NCBI GenBank assembly: GCA_964487555.1
Contig: CAZART010000034.1
Span: forward strand, 1 to 43,963
Length of the DNA: 43,963 nucleotides
Direction of reading: 5' to 3'
Source: CAZART01 sp964487555
GTDB taxonomy: Bacteria; Bacteroidota; Rhodothermia; Rhodothermales; VXPQ01
In this document: piece after piece, positions 26,061-34,579 of the stretch
How the letters are laid out: every line of letters starts with the position of its first letter
Numbering within the stretch: the stretch's first letter is position 1
Position numbers and translations under genes: made by a program
The notes under the pieces: model-generated
The model's database searches: none
Told to the model about the DNA's origin: nothing
The model's input: the letters and a program-made list of their open reading frames with translations, nothing else

Positions 26061-26194
26061 GGTCGAGTTGGTCGTTACACTTCGGGCGGTGATATCGTGC
26101 CGCTGAAACAGCCATTTCTCGTCGCCTTCGCGGCCGTCATTTGCGCCGCGCCGGCCCGCGGACGCGCCCCGCACGTTCGGCGCTTGGTAACCGC

Positions 26195-27190
26195 CTAGCC
26201 GGCGATTCGTTCGCTCACGCCCCGCAAGAAAGTCCACACCGTCAATGCCGCAAGCCGCGCCGTTCGTCCATCCGGATCAAACCGTGGATTCAGTTCGACG
26301 ACGTCCATCGATATCACGGCGGGTGAGCGGCCGGCTTCGTAGGCGGCATGCAGCCACACGTCGGGATTCAGCCCGCCCGGCGCGGGTGCACTGACGCCCG
26401 GCGCGCTCGTCTGATCCACGGCGTCAAGGTCAAACGTCACCATCGTCGGCTTGCTGAGGCTGCGATACAGCTCGCCGACTACCGATTCGGTGATCTCGTC
26501 GCGCCAGAGCACTTCGCCCGCCCGATCGACGATCCAATCAACGTGCGCACTACTCACCTGGTGGGGCAGTAGCCCCGCCACGGTGTAACCGCTGCAGCTG
26601 CCGGAGAGGTGCGTCAAGATCTGGCGGAACGGAGATCCCGAATGCGGACGCCCGTCGCTGAGCGCACGGACGTCGGTATGCGCATCCCAGTTCAACACGC
26701 CGACCTCGCGCCCGGCGTACACGTGGCCGAGAAAATGTCCGAACGCCGTCTCGTGCCCTCCGCCGAGAATAATGGGGATGATGCCTTCTTTGATGAACGG
26801 CGCGATAGTTTCGCCCAACGCCTCTTGATTCGCCTCGAGCCGCTCACCGAGCGTTACGTCGCCCATATCCGTCGTGCGCTCCAGCACGCGGACATGCCTG
26901 GCGCGGTCGCGTGCATCCGGCGTGAGCCGATAGAGCTTTTCCCGGATGGCTGCCGGCCCGTCGGCGGCACCGGCCCTTCCACGGTTGACGATCACGCCCC
27001 TGTCGGACGGAAAGCCGAGGATGACGGCTGCGATGTCCACTCCGCTCGTATCACCGGGCGGCGTGCCGTCCCGCACCGCCTCGTGGCCACCGTCACGCTC
27101 TCCGGCAGCTATGTCGATCAGATGTCCGACGCGGAGGTCATCCTCCGATACGTCGGGCAGCGGAGTGGTCGTGTGCGTCAGTGGGGGCAT
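26195..27190 (-). CDS. hutG: Formimidoylglutamase (arginase family)
   Basis: HutG of the ureohydrolase family splits N-formimidoyl-glutamate into glutamate and formamide, the last step of one form of histidine breakdown. The 331-residue protein carries the binuclear manganese ligands: the histidine in ILGGGHETAFG, the DAHTD motif in VLNWDAHTDVR and the aspartates in VTFDLDAVDQTSAPGVSAPAPGG. The family start GFPSDRGVIVNRGRAGAADGPAAIRE is typical of HutG rather than agmatinase. Placement directly after hutI in a hutU-hutH-hutI-hutG row supports formimidoylglutamate as substrate over arginine. The gap to hutI is 27 bp. Confidence 0.93.
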   Translation of the reverse strand: MPPLTHTTTPLPDVSEDDLRVGHLIDIAAGERDGGHEAVRDGTPPGDTSGVDIAAVILGFPSDRGVIVNRGRAGAADGPAAIREKLYRLTPDARDRARHVRVLERTTDMGDVTLGERLEANQEALGETIAPFIKEGIIPIILGGGHETAFGHFLGHVYAGREVGVLNWDAHTDVRALSDGRPHSGSPFRQILTHLSGSCSGYTVAGLLPHQVSSAHVDWIVDRAGEVLWRDEITESVVGELYRSLSKPTMVTFDLDAVDQTSAPGVSAPAPGGLNPDVWLHAAYEAGRSPAVISMDVVELNPRFDPDGRTARLAALTVWTFLRGVSERIAG

Positions 27191-27217
27191 GTGGATGTCG
27201 TCTCGTACATGGCAGCG

Positions 27218-28429
27218 CTATGGCATCCGACCGGCCGCGAACACGGCGCGCACGGCATTCGGCCTGAAGTGGTACATCCAGTGATTCACCGACGGCGCGT
27301 CAATGAGAAGAAAATCGGCGCGCTTTCCGGGTTCGAGCGAACCGATAGATTCCATGCGATCGATGGCGCGGGCCGCGTAGATCGTCGCCGCCTTCAGCAC
27401 TTCGGCCGGTGTCATCCGTCCCATGGTGCAGGCCAGCATCATGGCGAGCGGGAGATGATAGCTCGGCGCGCTGCCGGGATTGAAATCCGTGGCAACGGCC
27501 ACCCGAACGCCCGCATCGATGAATGTCCGCGCATCCATGGCCGGCCGACGCAGATACAGCGAAGCAATTGGAAGATTCACCGCCACCACCCCCGCCGCAG
27601 CCATAGCACGGATGCCGTCGATATTGGAGTACTCGAGATGGTCGGCGGATACGGCATGCACTTCAGCCGCCAGCGCCGCCCCATCACCGTCGGAAAGCTG
27701 ATCGGCGTGGAGCTTCGCCCGCAATCCGGCGGCGTTGCCGGCCGCCAGAATGCGTCGCGCATCCGCCCGGCTGAATGCGCCCGGCTCGACAAATACGTCG
27801 CAGAACTCCGCGAGACGTTCGGAGGCCACCTCGGGAATCAGCGAATCGCACAGAAAATCCACGTAGGCGGCATGGTCGTCCGAATACTCCGGCGGCACGA
27901 CGTGTGCGCCCAGAAACGTCGGTACGATCTCGATCGGCAGCTCCTCGCGCAGCCGCCGGTAGACGTGAAGGAGCTTTCGCTCCTCCCTCGCCGACAGCCC
28001 GTAGCCGCTCTTGCATTCGAGGGTCGTCACCCCCAGCCGCATCATGGCCAGGGCAAACGCTTTCGCTCGCTCGTAGAGGTCGTCTTCCGTAGTCGCGCGT
28101 GTCTGCCGAACGGTGCTTAGAATGCCGCCACCGGATTGCGCGATCTCCTGATACGTAGCGCCACGGCAGCGCAGCTCGAATTCATCGGCCCGCCACCCTC
28201 CGAATGCGAGATGCGTATGGCAGTCGATCAATCCCGGGACGACCAGCGCACCGCCGGCGTCCACGGTCTCCTCGTCGGCATGCTCACCCGAAAGGTCGCC
28301 GGCCGCACCCACCCACCGGATCACGCCATCGTGCCAGACAAGTGCCGCGGCGTCGATCGGGTGCACGTCTCCCTGGCCTCCTTCGTCGCGGCAGGTGACC
28401 AGCCGAGCGATGTTCGTGAGAACGGGCAT
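27218..28429 (-). CDS. hutI: Imidazolonepropionase
   Basis: HutI is a metal-dependent amidohydrolase opening the imidazolone ring of 4-imidazolone-5-propanoate to formimidoylglutamate. The protein has 403 residues, typical. The metal motif HTH is at residues 71-73 in LVVPGLIDCHTHLAFGG; further family blocks are RCRGATYQEIAQSGGGILSTV, LECKSGYGLS, THVVPPEY-type sequence (AHVVPPEYSDD), KLHADQLSDG, AVSADHLEY and VATDFNPGSAPS, which hold the other metal-binding histidines and aspartate. The ATG at 28429 is used. It lies 30 bp after hutH and 27 bp before hutG. Confidence 0.96.
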   Translation of the reverse strand: MPVLTNIARLVTCRDEGGQGDVHPIDAAALVWHDGVIRWVGAAGDLSGEHADEETVDAGGALVVPGLIDCHTHLAFGGWRADEFELRCRGATYQEIAQSGGGILSTVRQTRATTEDDLYERAKAFALAMMRLGVTTLECKSGYGLSAREERKLLHVYRRLREELPIEIVPTFLGAHVVPPEYSDDHAAYVDFLCDSLIPEVASERLAEFCDVFVEPGAFSRADARRILAAGNAAGLRAKLHADQLSDGDGAALAAEVHAVSADHLEYSNIDGIRAMAAAGVVAVNLPIASLYLRRPAMDARTFIDAGVRVAVATDFNPGSAPSYHLPLAMMLACTMGRMTPAEVLKAATIYAARAIDRMESIGSLEPGKRADFLLIDAPSVNHWMYHFRPNAVRAVFAAGRMP

Positions 28430-28459
28430 ATGAATGAGGATGTGATCTTTGGGGCAGGT

Positions 28460-29974
28460 TTACCGGAGGGCGACGAGGCCGTCCGCTACCGAGTCGACGA
28501 GTTCCGTGCTCTGGATCAATTCCAGGCAGCGCCCGATGTCCTCGCTGTAGAAGTGATCCTCTTCACGGTGCGGCACGTGGTCGCGCACGTATTGATGAGC
28601 AACGTCTACACCCCGTCCGGGCCTCAGAGGTCGGCGGTAGTCGAGCGCCTGCGCCGCCGTCAACAACTCGATCGCGAGAACGTGCTCCACGTTTCGCAGG
28701 ACGGTCAGCAGCTTGAGTGCGCTGATGCTCCCCATGCTGACGTGATCCTCCTGACCCAGGCTGGTCGGAATGGAATCCACACTCGCCGGATGCGCGAGCA
28801 CCTTGTTCTCGGATACGAGCGCCGCCGCGGTGTACTGCGGAATCATGAAGCCTGAATTTATGCCGGTTTGCTTCATCAAGAGCTTCGGAAGTCCGTCGTG
28901 TCCCTCGAGAAGCAGATAGGTTCTCCGTTCGGAGATGCCCGCGAATTCGGCGAGGGCGAGCGCGGCGTAGTCAAGGGCAAGCGCCAGAGGCTGGCCATGG
29001 AAATTCCCGCCGGAGATGATCTCCCCGTTCGCGAAGACAAGCGGATTATCGGTCACCGCGTTGATCTCCGTCTCGAGGACGTCGCGCGCGTGCCGGAGCG
29101 CATCGCGGCTGGCGCCGTGTACCTGCGGCACACAGCGAAGGCAGTACGGGTCCTGCACCTTGCCGCAGTGCCGGTGCGATTCGAGGATCTCGCTGTCGAC
29201 CAGGAGCCCGCGCACGTTGGCGGCCACCGCGACGGCGCCGGCATGCGGCCTCACCGCCGTCATTTTCTCGTCGAACGGCTGGATGCTTCCTTGAAGCGCC
29301 TCGAGGCTCATCGCCGCGAGCAGGTCGGCGATTTTCTCGATGCGGAGAGCGTTCTCGAGGATGAACGCGCCGTACGCGCTCATGAGCTGAGTTCCGTTGA
29401 TCAGCGACAGGCCGTCCTTCGGATGCAGCATCAACGGCTCCATGCCGAATTCGGCCAGGACCGCCCGTGCAGGGCGTCGTTCGGAGGCTCCATCCGCCGA
29501 CCAGAAGGCACCGAGCCCGATCAGCGGAAGCGACATGTGGGCGAGCGGTGCCAGATCGCCCGAAGCGCCCACGCTGCCGCGGCTCGGGATCACCGGAATG
29601 AGTTCGTGCTCTTCGAAGTACAGCAGCCGCTCGAACGTGGACGTCGATACGCCCGAGTAGCCGAGACCGAGTGCATGAATTTTCAGCTGGAGCATTAAAC
29701 GGCTAATGTCCTTCGGGACGGGCTCGCCGACACCGACGGCGTGACTGAGGATCAAATTGCGTTGGAGATGCTCGAGCTGATCGTCGCTGATCCGCTCTCG
29801 CGCCAGCGCACCGAACCCGGTGTTGATGCCGTAGTACGTGTTCCCATCATTAAGCGCTTCCTCGACGATCCGGCGGGCCGCCAGGACGCGGCTCGGATTG
29901 CGGCGTAGATCATCCAGGCTGGTCTCGATATCGCTGCGAAGGGATCCGAAACGCAGGCGGTGTGCAATTTCCAT
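28460..29974 (-). CDS. hutH: Histidine ammonia-lyase
   Basis: HutH removes ammonia from histidine to give trans-urocanate. The 504-residue protein has the Ala-Ser-Gly triad (137-139) in SRGSVGASGDLAPLAHMSL that cyclises to the MIO prosthetic group, plus YGINTGFGALA near residue 48, NGTQLMSAYGAF, GNFHGQPLALALD and QEDHVSMG. Translation starts at ATG 29974; GGAG six bases upstream belongs to the last copy of a 31-bp repeat derived from the end of hutU, so the repeat provides the ribosome binding site. The gene is second in hutU-hutH-hutI-hutG. Confidence 0.97.
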   Translation of the reverse strand: MEIAHRLRFGSLRSDIETSLDDLRRNPSRVLAARRIVEEALNDGNTYYGINTGFGALARERISDDQLEHLQRNLILSHAVGVGEPVPKDISRLMLQLKIHALGLGYSGVSTSTFERLLYFEEHELIPVIPSRGSVGASGDLAPLAHMSLPLIGLGAFWSADGASERRPARAVLAEFGMEPLMLHPKDGLSLINGTQLMSAYGAFILENALRIEKIADLLAAMSLEALQGSIQPFDEKMTAVRPHAGAVAVAANVRGLLVDSEILESHRHCGKVQDPYCLRCVPQVHGASRDALRHARDVLETEINAVTDNPLVFANGEIISGGNFHGQPLALALDYAALALAEFAGISERRTYLLLEGHDGLPKLLMKQTGINSGFMIPQYTAAALVSENKVLAHPASVDSIPTSLGQEDHVSMGSISALKLLTVLRNVEHVLAIELLTAAQALDYRRPLRPGRGVDVAHQYVRDHVPHREEDHFYSEDIGRCLELIQSTELVDSVADGLVALR

Positions 29975-29977
29975 AGA

Positions 29978-30100
29978 CTACTCCGTCACCATCGGCATAG
30001 TACGGCGGCTACTCCGTCACGGTCGGCAAATGCCAGCGGCTACTCCGTCACGGTCGGCAAATTCCACAGGTTACTCCGTCACCATCGGCAAATCCACCTC
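29978..30100. repeat. 31-bp tandem array copied from the hutU 3' end
   Basis: Units begin at 29978, 30009, 30040 and 30071, each step exactly 31 bp. The unit at 30071 is the real end of hutU, stop codon included; the other three fill the whole gap to the hutH start. All share CTACTCCGTCAC followed by C/G changes and TCGGCA. On the coding strand each copy has GGTGACGGAGTAG, which holds both a stop codon and a GGAG ribosome-binding core. Nothing else fits in this 96-bp gap. Confidence 0.95.
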
Positions 30101-31738
30101 TCTTTCATGCGCGGTGGCGATCGCATCGTCATAGCCGGCGTCGGCGTGCCGCATGACACCCGTTCCCGGGTCGGCCGTCAGCACGCGCTCCAAGCGCCGA
30201 TCGGCCTCCTCCGTTCCGTCGGCTACGCACACCATCCCGGCATGGATGGAGTAGCCGATCCCCACACCGCCACCATGATGAATCGAGACCCAGCTTGCTC
30301 CGCAGGCGGTATTCAGCATTGCATTGAGCAACGGCCAATCAGCCACGGCGTCTGAGCCGTCCTTCATTCCCTCGGTCTCACGGTTCGGAGAGGCCACCGA
30401 CCCGGCATCGAGGTGGTCTCGCCCGATCACGATCGGCGCCTCGATCTTGCCTGTTTTCACGAGCCGGTTAAAGCGCGCTCCCATCTCGGCCCGTTCGCCG
30501 TATTCCAGCCAGCAAATGCGAGCGGGCAGGCCCTGGAAATGGACCTTCTCGCGGGCCTTGCGGATCCAGCGCGCCAGCGACTCCTTCTCGGGAAACGCTT
30601 CGAGAACGGCGTCGTCGGTGACGGCGATGTCCTGCGGATTCCCCGACAGGGCCGCCCAGCGGAACGGGCCCGCACCGCGGCAGAAGAGCGGCCTGATGAA
30701 CAGCGGGACGAAGCCCGCAATGTCGAAGGCCTCTCGCATATTGCGGCGATCGGCGACCTGGCCGCGGAGATTATTGCCGTAGTCGAAGGTGACGGCGCCG
30801 CGCTCCTGGAGATCGAGCATGGCGCGGACGTGCGTCTGCATCGAATCCAGCACGGCCTCTTCGTAAGATTCCGGATCGTCGGTGCGGAACGCGGCCGCCT
30901 CCTCGATGGAAAAGCTCGAAGGGATGTAGCCGACGCGAAGGTCGTGGGCGGCGGTCTGATCCGTGAGGACGTCGGGTACGACGTCGCGACGGACGAGCTC
31001 CGGAAGCACGTCGGCGATGTTGCCGACGAGCCCAACCGACAGCGGCCTCATCTGCTTGCGCGCTTCGAGAACACGGTCAAGGGCTTCGTCGAGATCGTCC
31101 AGCATGACGTCGCAATAGCCGGTATCCACCCGCTTTCGAATCCGCGCCGGATCGACCTCGACGCCCAGAAATGCCGACCCGTTCATGGTCGCGGCGAGCG
31201 GCTGCGCACCTCCCATTCCGCCGAGTCCCGCCGTAATGACCAGACGTCCTTCGAGGGATCCGCCGAAGTTCCGGCGCGCGCATTCCGCGAAGGTTTCGTA
31301 GGTGCCCTGGAGAATCCCCTGCGTTCCGATGTAAATCCACGACCCGGCCGTCATCTGACCGTACATCATAAGGCCCGCGGCCTCGAGGCGGCGGAATTCG
31401 TTCCAGTTGGCCCAGCGGGGCACCAGGTGGGAATTGGCGATAAGCACTCGCGGGGCCTCTTCGTGGGTACGGAAGACGCCCACGGGTTTTCCGCTCTGCA
31501 CGAGCAGCGTCTCATCGTTCTCCAGGCGGCGCAGCGTCTCGGCGATCTTATGATAGCAATCCCAGTTCCGCGCGGCCTTCCCCGCCCCGCCGTAGACGAT
31601 GAGCTCGGACGGCTTCTCCGCCACCTCGGCATCGAGATTGTTCATCAGCATCCGCAGAGCGGCCTCTTGATGCCAGCCCTTGCAACTGAGCTCGCGGCCG
31701 CGAGGCGCGCGTATGGATTCCATCGCTAACGACGCCAT
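30071..31738 (-). CDS. hutU: Urocanate hydratase
   Basis: HutU (urocanase) hydrates urocanate to imidazolone propionate using a tightly bound NAD. The protein has 555 residues, as expected. Family blocks include ELIVYGGAGKAARNWDCYH, LVQSGKPVGVF, YGQMTAGSWIYIGTQGILQGTYE, VITAGLGGMGGAQPLAATM, GLVGNIADVLPEL, LTDQTAAHDLRVGYIP, PLFCRGAGPFRWAALSGNP and GRDHLDAGSVASPNRETEGM. It is first in the hut row. Immediately upstream lies a heptad-phased inverted repeat, a possible attenuator or regulatory hairpin. ATG 31738 is used; another ATG five codons on is possible. No hutC or other hut regulator gene is in view. Confidence 0.97.
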   Translation of the reverse strand: MASLAMESIRAPRGRELSCKGWHQEAALRMLMNNLDAEVAEKPSELIVYGGAGKAARNWDCYHKIAETLRRLENDETLLVQSGKPVGVFRTHEEAPRVLIANSHLVPRWANWNEFRRLEAAGLMMYGQMTAGSWIYIGTQGILQGTYETFAECARRNFGGSLEGRLVITAGLGGMGGAQPLAATMNGSAFLGVEVDPARIRKRVDTGYCDVMLDDLDEALDRVLEARKQMRPLSVGLVGNIADVLPELVRRDVVPDVLTDQTAAHDLRVGYIPSSFSIEEAAAFRTDDPESYEEAVLDSMQTHVRAMLDLQERGAVTFDYGNNLRGQVADRRNMREAFDIAGFVPLFIRPLFCRGAGPFRWAALSGNPQDIAVTDDAVLEAFPEKESLARWIRKAREKVHFQGLPARICWLEYGERAEMGARFNRLVKTGKIEAPIVIGRDHLDAGSVASPNRETEGMKDGSDAVADWPLLNAMLNTACGASWVSIHHGGGVGIGYSIHAGMVCVADGTEEADRRLERVLTADPGTGVMRHADAGYDDAIATAHEREVDLPMVTE

Positions 31739-31760
31739 GTTTATTATTAGGAATGAGGGC

Positions 31761-31850
31761 GAGGATCGAAGGGCGAGGATCGAGGATCGAGGATCGAGGA
31801 TAGCACGATGTTCGATGATCGATCCTCGATCCTCGATCTTCGATCCCCCC
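31761..31850. repeat. Heptad-phased inverted repeat (6 x 7 bp, 6-nt loop, 6 x 7 bp)
   Basis: 31761-31802 is six head-to-tail 7-mers of CGAGGAT (the second is CGAAGGG). After a 6-nt spacer (AGCACG), 31809-31850 is six 7-mers of the complement, ATCCTCG, with changes in four. The arms pair at 34 of 42 positions in register. It fills most of the gap between the yceH stop (31861) and the hutU start (31738), and is followed by a run of nine C (31846-31854). As RNA it would form one long stem without a U-run. Confidence 0.92.
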
Positions 31851-31860
31851 CCCCGCGAAA

Positions 31861-32523
31861 CTACTCAAACTGCCGCCGGAAGGTCTCGAATGCATCAATG
31901 TATTCATCCAGATGCACGCGCAGCAGCTCGACTCTCTCCTCGAGCTCGGCGACGCGCGACTCGAGGCCGTCCTCCGCACCGGTCCTCGGCGTAGGGTCAA
32001 TGGCCGGTTCGCCCGCAAACAGGTGAGCGTAGCGCGCCTCCTTCTGTCCGGGTCGGCGGGGGCGCTGGGTGACGAGCGGCGGCTCGCGCTGAGCCAGCTT
32101 GTTGAGCACGGCCTCGACATCCTCCAGTGAATCGAATTCGTGGAGCCGACTTGTGCGGCCGCGCAGCTCGCCGACCGTCTCCGGCCCTCGGAGCATGAGC
32201 GACGCAATCACGGCCAACTGCGGCGTGGAGAGATCCATGGCTTCGGCGAGCGCATGCCTGTATTTCGCCGCCCGGCCGTGTGAGCTCGAGGCGTTGCCGA
32301 CAAGACGTTTGCGCTGGAGTCCGTCAAGTGCGTCGACGACATCCGACTCGTCATACTCGACCACGGGCTCGCGATTCGTCTTCTGGTTGCATGCCGTCGT
32401 GAGGCTGTTCAGTGTCATCGGATAGTAATCGGGTGTACTGAGCTCCTTCTCCACAAGGCAGCCGAGCACGCGTACCTCGCTTGCATCGAGCTCTACTTTG
32501 TCTTTTGATGGATCGAATACCAT
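31861..32523 (-). CDS. YceH-family protein (DUF480)
   Basis: A 220-residue DUF480/YceH protein. The family has two winged-helix domains: the first here opens with LDASEVRVLGCLVEKELSTPDYYPMTLNSLTTACNQKTNREPV, which is the family signature, and the second includes LSTPQLAVIASLMLRGPETVGELRGRTSRLH. A C-terminal coiled coil (GLESRVAELEERVELLRVHLDEYIDAFETFRRQF) is seen. The fold suggests nucleic-acid binding but function is unknown. It is upstream of hutU on the same strand, separated by the long hairpin repeat; whether it shares the hut transcript is not clear. ATG 32523 is used. Confidence 0.92.
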   Translation of the reverse strand: MVFDPSKDKVELDASEVRVLGCLVEKELSTPDYYPMTLNSLTTACNQKTNREPVVEYDESDVVDALDGLQRKRLVGNASSSHGRAAKYRHALAEAMDLSTPQLAVIASLMLRGPETVGELRGRTSRLHEFDSLEDVEAVLNKLAQREPPLVTQRPRRPGQKEARYAHLFAGEPAIDPTPRTGAEDGLESRVAELEERVELLRVHLDEYIDAFETFRRQFE

Positions 32524-32764
32524 AATTAATTGGATGTTACATGGAGCGGCCGCATCGCGATCGGCCGGTGCTCTAATATAGAGGGTCCTGAAGGTTCTTT
32601 ACGCCGTGCGCCGGCCGCCGTTGCGTTGCCTGCGCAAACGGATCCTCGCACCCGTGACGTGTTGCACGACGGTGAGACGCCGACCCTCAGCGTTGCATTT
32701 CCGGACGGAAATCCGTAATCCATTGCAGCCGTTCTTGGCTCATTTTCCGCTCTCCACACAAGAA

Positions 32765-34513
32765 ATGATAGCGAAGATTCTCCGCCGCGCGAAAACATAC
32801 GACGTCTGCATCATCGGCTCCGGTGCGGGCGGCGGAATGGCGGCGAAAGTGCTGGCCGAAGCCGGAGCGGACGTGGTCATGCTCGAAGCCGGTCGACCTT
32901 GGCAAGCCGGCAAGGACGGCGACATGTTCGCCTGGTCCTATGATTCGCCGCGCCGCGGCGCGGCCATCCCGTCGCGTCAGTTCGGCGAGTTCGACGGATG
33001 TCTCGGAGGATGGACGCTCGAGGGCGAACCGTATCTCGTCGACGAAGGGACGCAGTGGGACTGGTTTCGCGCCCGAATGCTCGGTGGCAAAACCCATCAC
33101 TGGGGGAGGATCTCGCTTCGGTTCGGTCCCGACGACTTCAAGGGTCGCAGCGTCGACGGCTACGGCGAGGACTGGCCGATTTCCTACGACGACATGGCAC
33201 CCTATTACGACGCCGTCGACCGGCTCGTAGGCCTCTTCGGCACGGAGGAAGGAATCTACAATGAACCCGGCGGAAACAACTTTCTCCCCCCGCCCCGGCC
33301 GCGCTGCTACGAGTTGCTCGTAAAAAAGGCGGGAGACAAGCTGGGGATCCCGGTGATTCCCAGCCGGCTGTCGATCCTCACGAAGCCGCATAACGGCCGC
33401 GCGGCCTGCCACTACTGTTCGCAGTGCGGCCGCGGCTGCGCGACGCATTCCAATTTTTCCTCTCCGCCCGTGCTCATCGACCCGGCCATCGGCACGGGAA
33501 ACCTGACGCTCATCACGGGCGCGATGGCGCGCGAAGTCATGACCGACGACGAGGGACTCGCCACCGGCGTCTCCTACGTCAACACACAAACGATGCAGGA
33601 AGAGCAGGTTCGGGCAAAAATCGTCGTGCTCGCCGCCAGCACCTGCGAATCGGCCCGGCTGCTGCTGAATTCGAAATCGCCCCGTCACCCGAACGGGCTC
33701 GCGAACTCCAGCGACGTCGTCGGCAAGTATCTGATGGATTCGACCGGCACGGACGTGGTCGGCGTGTTTCCGCAGCTTCTCGACCGCGTCCGCCACAATG
33801 AAGACGGCGTGGGCGGTGCCCACCTCTATATTCCCTGGTGGATGCAGAAGGAGAAGCAGAAACTGGACTTCCCGCGCGGCTACCACCTCGAACTGTGGGG
33901 CGGCATGCGGATGCCCTCCTACGGCTTCATGGGAGGTATTCATCGTTACAACGGCTGCTTCGACGGAGCGGATGGCTCGCCCCGCGAGAAAGGCGGCGGC
34001 GGATACGGCGTCCAGCTCAAGGAGGATTACCGCCGTTACTACGGCGCGATGATGGGTTTCGCCGGCCGCGGGGAGATGATCGCACGAAAGGAGAACTACT
34101 GCGAAGTCGACCCGAATGTCGTCGACAAATACGGCATCCCGGTGCTCCGATTCCACGTGGAATTTAGCGACGAAGAGCTTCTGCAGGTCAAGCATATGCA
34201 CGAGACCGGGCGGGAGCTTATCCACGCGATGGGCGGCGAGACGATCGATTCGATGCCGACGAAGGATCAGAGCTACGGCATCTTGAGGCCGGGCCGGATC
34301 ATCCATGAGACCGGGGCCACCCGGATGGGAAACGATCCGAAAACCTCCGTACTGAACAAATTCTGCCAGGCTCACGACTCGAAAAACGTCTTCGTGGCCG
34401 ACGGCGGCCCGTTCGTCTCTCAGGCGCACAAGAACTGTACGTGGACGATCCTCGCGCTGTCGATGCGCACGGCTGATTACATCGCAGGCGAACGGAGGCG
34501 GGGAAATCTGTGA
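32765..34513 (+). CDS. GMC oxidoreductase, large subunit of a FAD dehydrogenase
   Basis: A 582-residue GMC-family flavoprotein that oxidises an alcohol or sugar. The FAD-binding motif is YDVCIIGSGAGGGMAAKVLAEAG (about residues 12-34) with VVMLEAG after it. A cluster of four cysteines, C215, C218, C221 and C225, lies in CHYCSQCGRGC; a comparable cluster holds a 3Fe-4S centre in the alpha subunit of bacterial FAD glucose dehydrogenase, so an electron-transfer centre is plausible here (inference). The C-terminal GMC part has GATRMGNDPKTS and the catalytic His and Asn in SQAHKNCTWTILALS. There is no signal peptide; export probably relies on the Tat-signal small subunit encoded next. Substrate is unknown. 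The ATG at 32765 is chosen by the FAD motif; the frame is open to 32606. Confidence 0.92.
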   Translation: MIAKILRRAKTYDVCIIGSGAGGGMAAKVLAEAGADVVMLEAGRPWQAGKDGDMFAWSYDSPRRGAAIPSRQFGEFDGCLGGWTLEGEPYLVDEGTQWDWFRARMLGGKTHHWGRISLRFGPDDFKGRSVDGYGEDWPISYDDMAPYYDAVDRLVGLFGTEEGIYNEPGGNNFLPPPRPRCYELLVKKAGDKLGIPVIPSRLSILTKPHNGRAACHYCSQCGRGCATHSNFSSPPVLIDPAIGTGNLTLITGAMAREVMTDDEGLATGVSYVNTQTMQEEQVRAKIVVLAASTCESARLLLNSKSPRHPNGLANSSDVVGKYLMDSTGTDVVGVFPQLLDRVRHNEDGVGGAHLYIPWWMQKEKQKLDFPRGYHLELWGGMRMPSYGFMGGIHRYNGCFDGADGSPREKGGGGYGVQLKEDYRRYYGAMMGFAGRGEMIARKENYCEVDPNVVDKYGIPVLRFHVEFSDEELLQVKHMHETGRELIHAMGGETIDSMPTKDQSYGILRPGRIIHETGATRMGNDPKTSVLNKFCQAHDSKNVFVADGGPFVSQAHKNCTWTILALSMRTADYIAGERRRGNL

Positions 34514-34579
34514 GGAGAGAGAAGAGAGGAGAGACTACCGCGCCGAGGCCGTCCGAACGTTGAACCTTGAACTTTGATC

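Noticed and set aside
26609..28120. 503-codon open frame antisense to hutI and hutG
   Set aside because: It crosses two well-supported genes and has histidine- and arginine-rich, family-less sequence.
30413..31729. 438-codon open frame antisense to hutU
   Set aside because: hutU is unmistakable on the other strand; the antisense product resembles nothing.
32687..34429. 580-codon open frame antisense to the GMC gene
   Set aside because: The plus strand carries clear FAD and GMC motifs. Long antisense frames are common in GC-rich genes with biased third positions.
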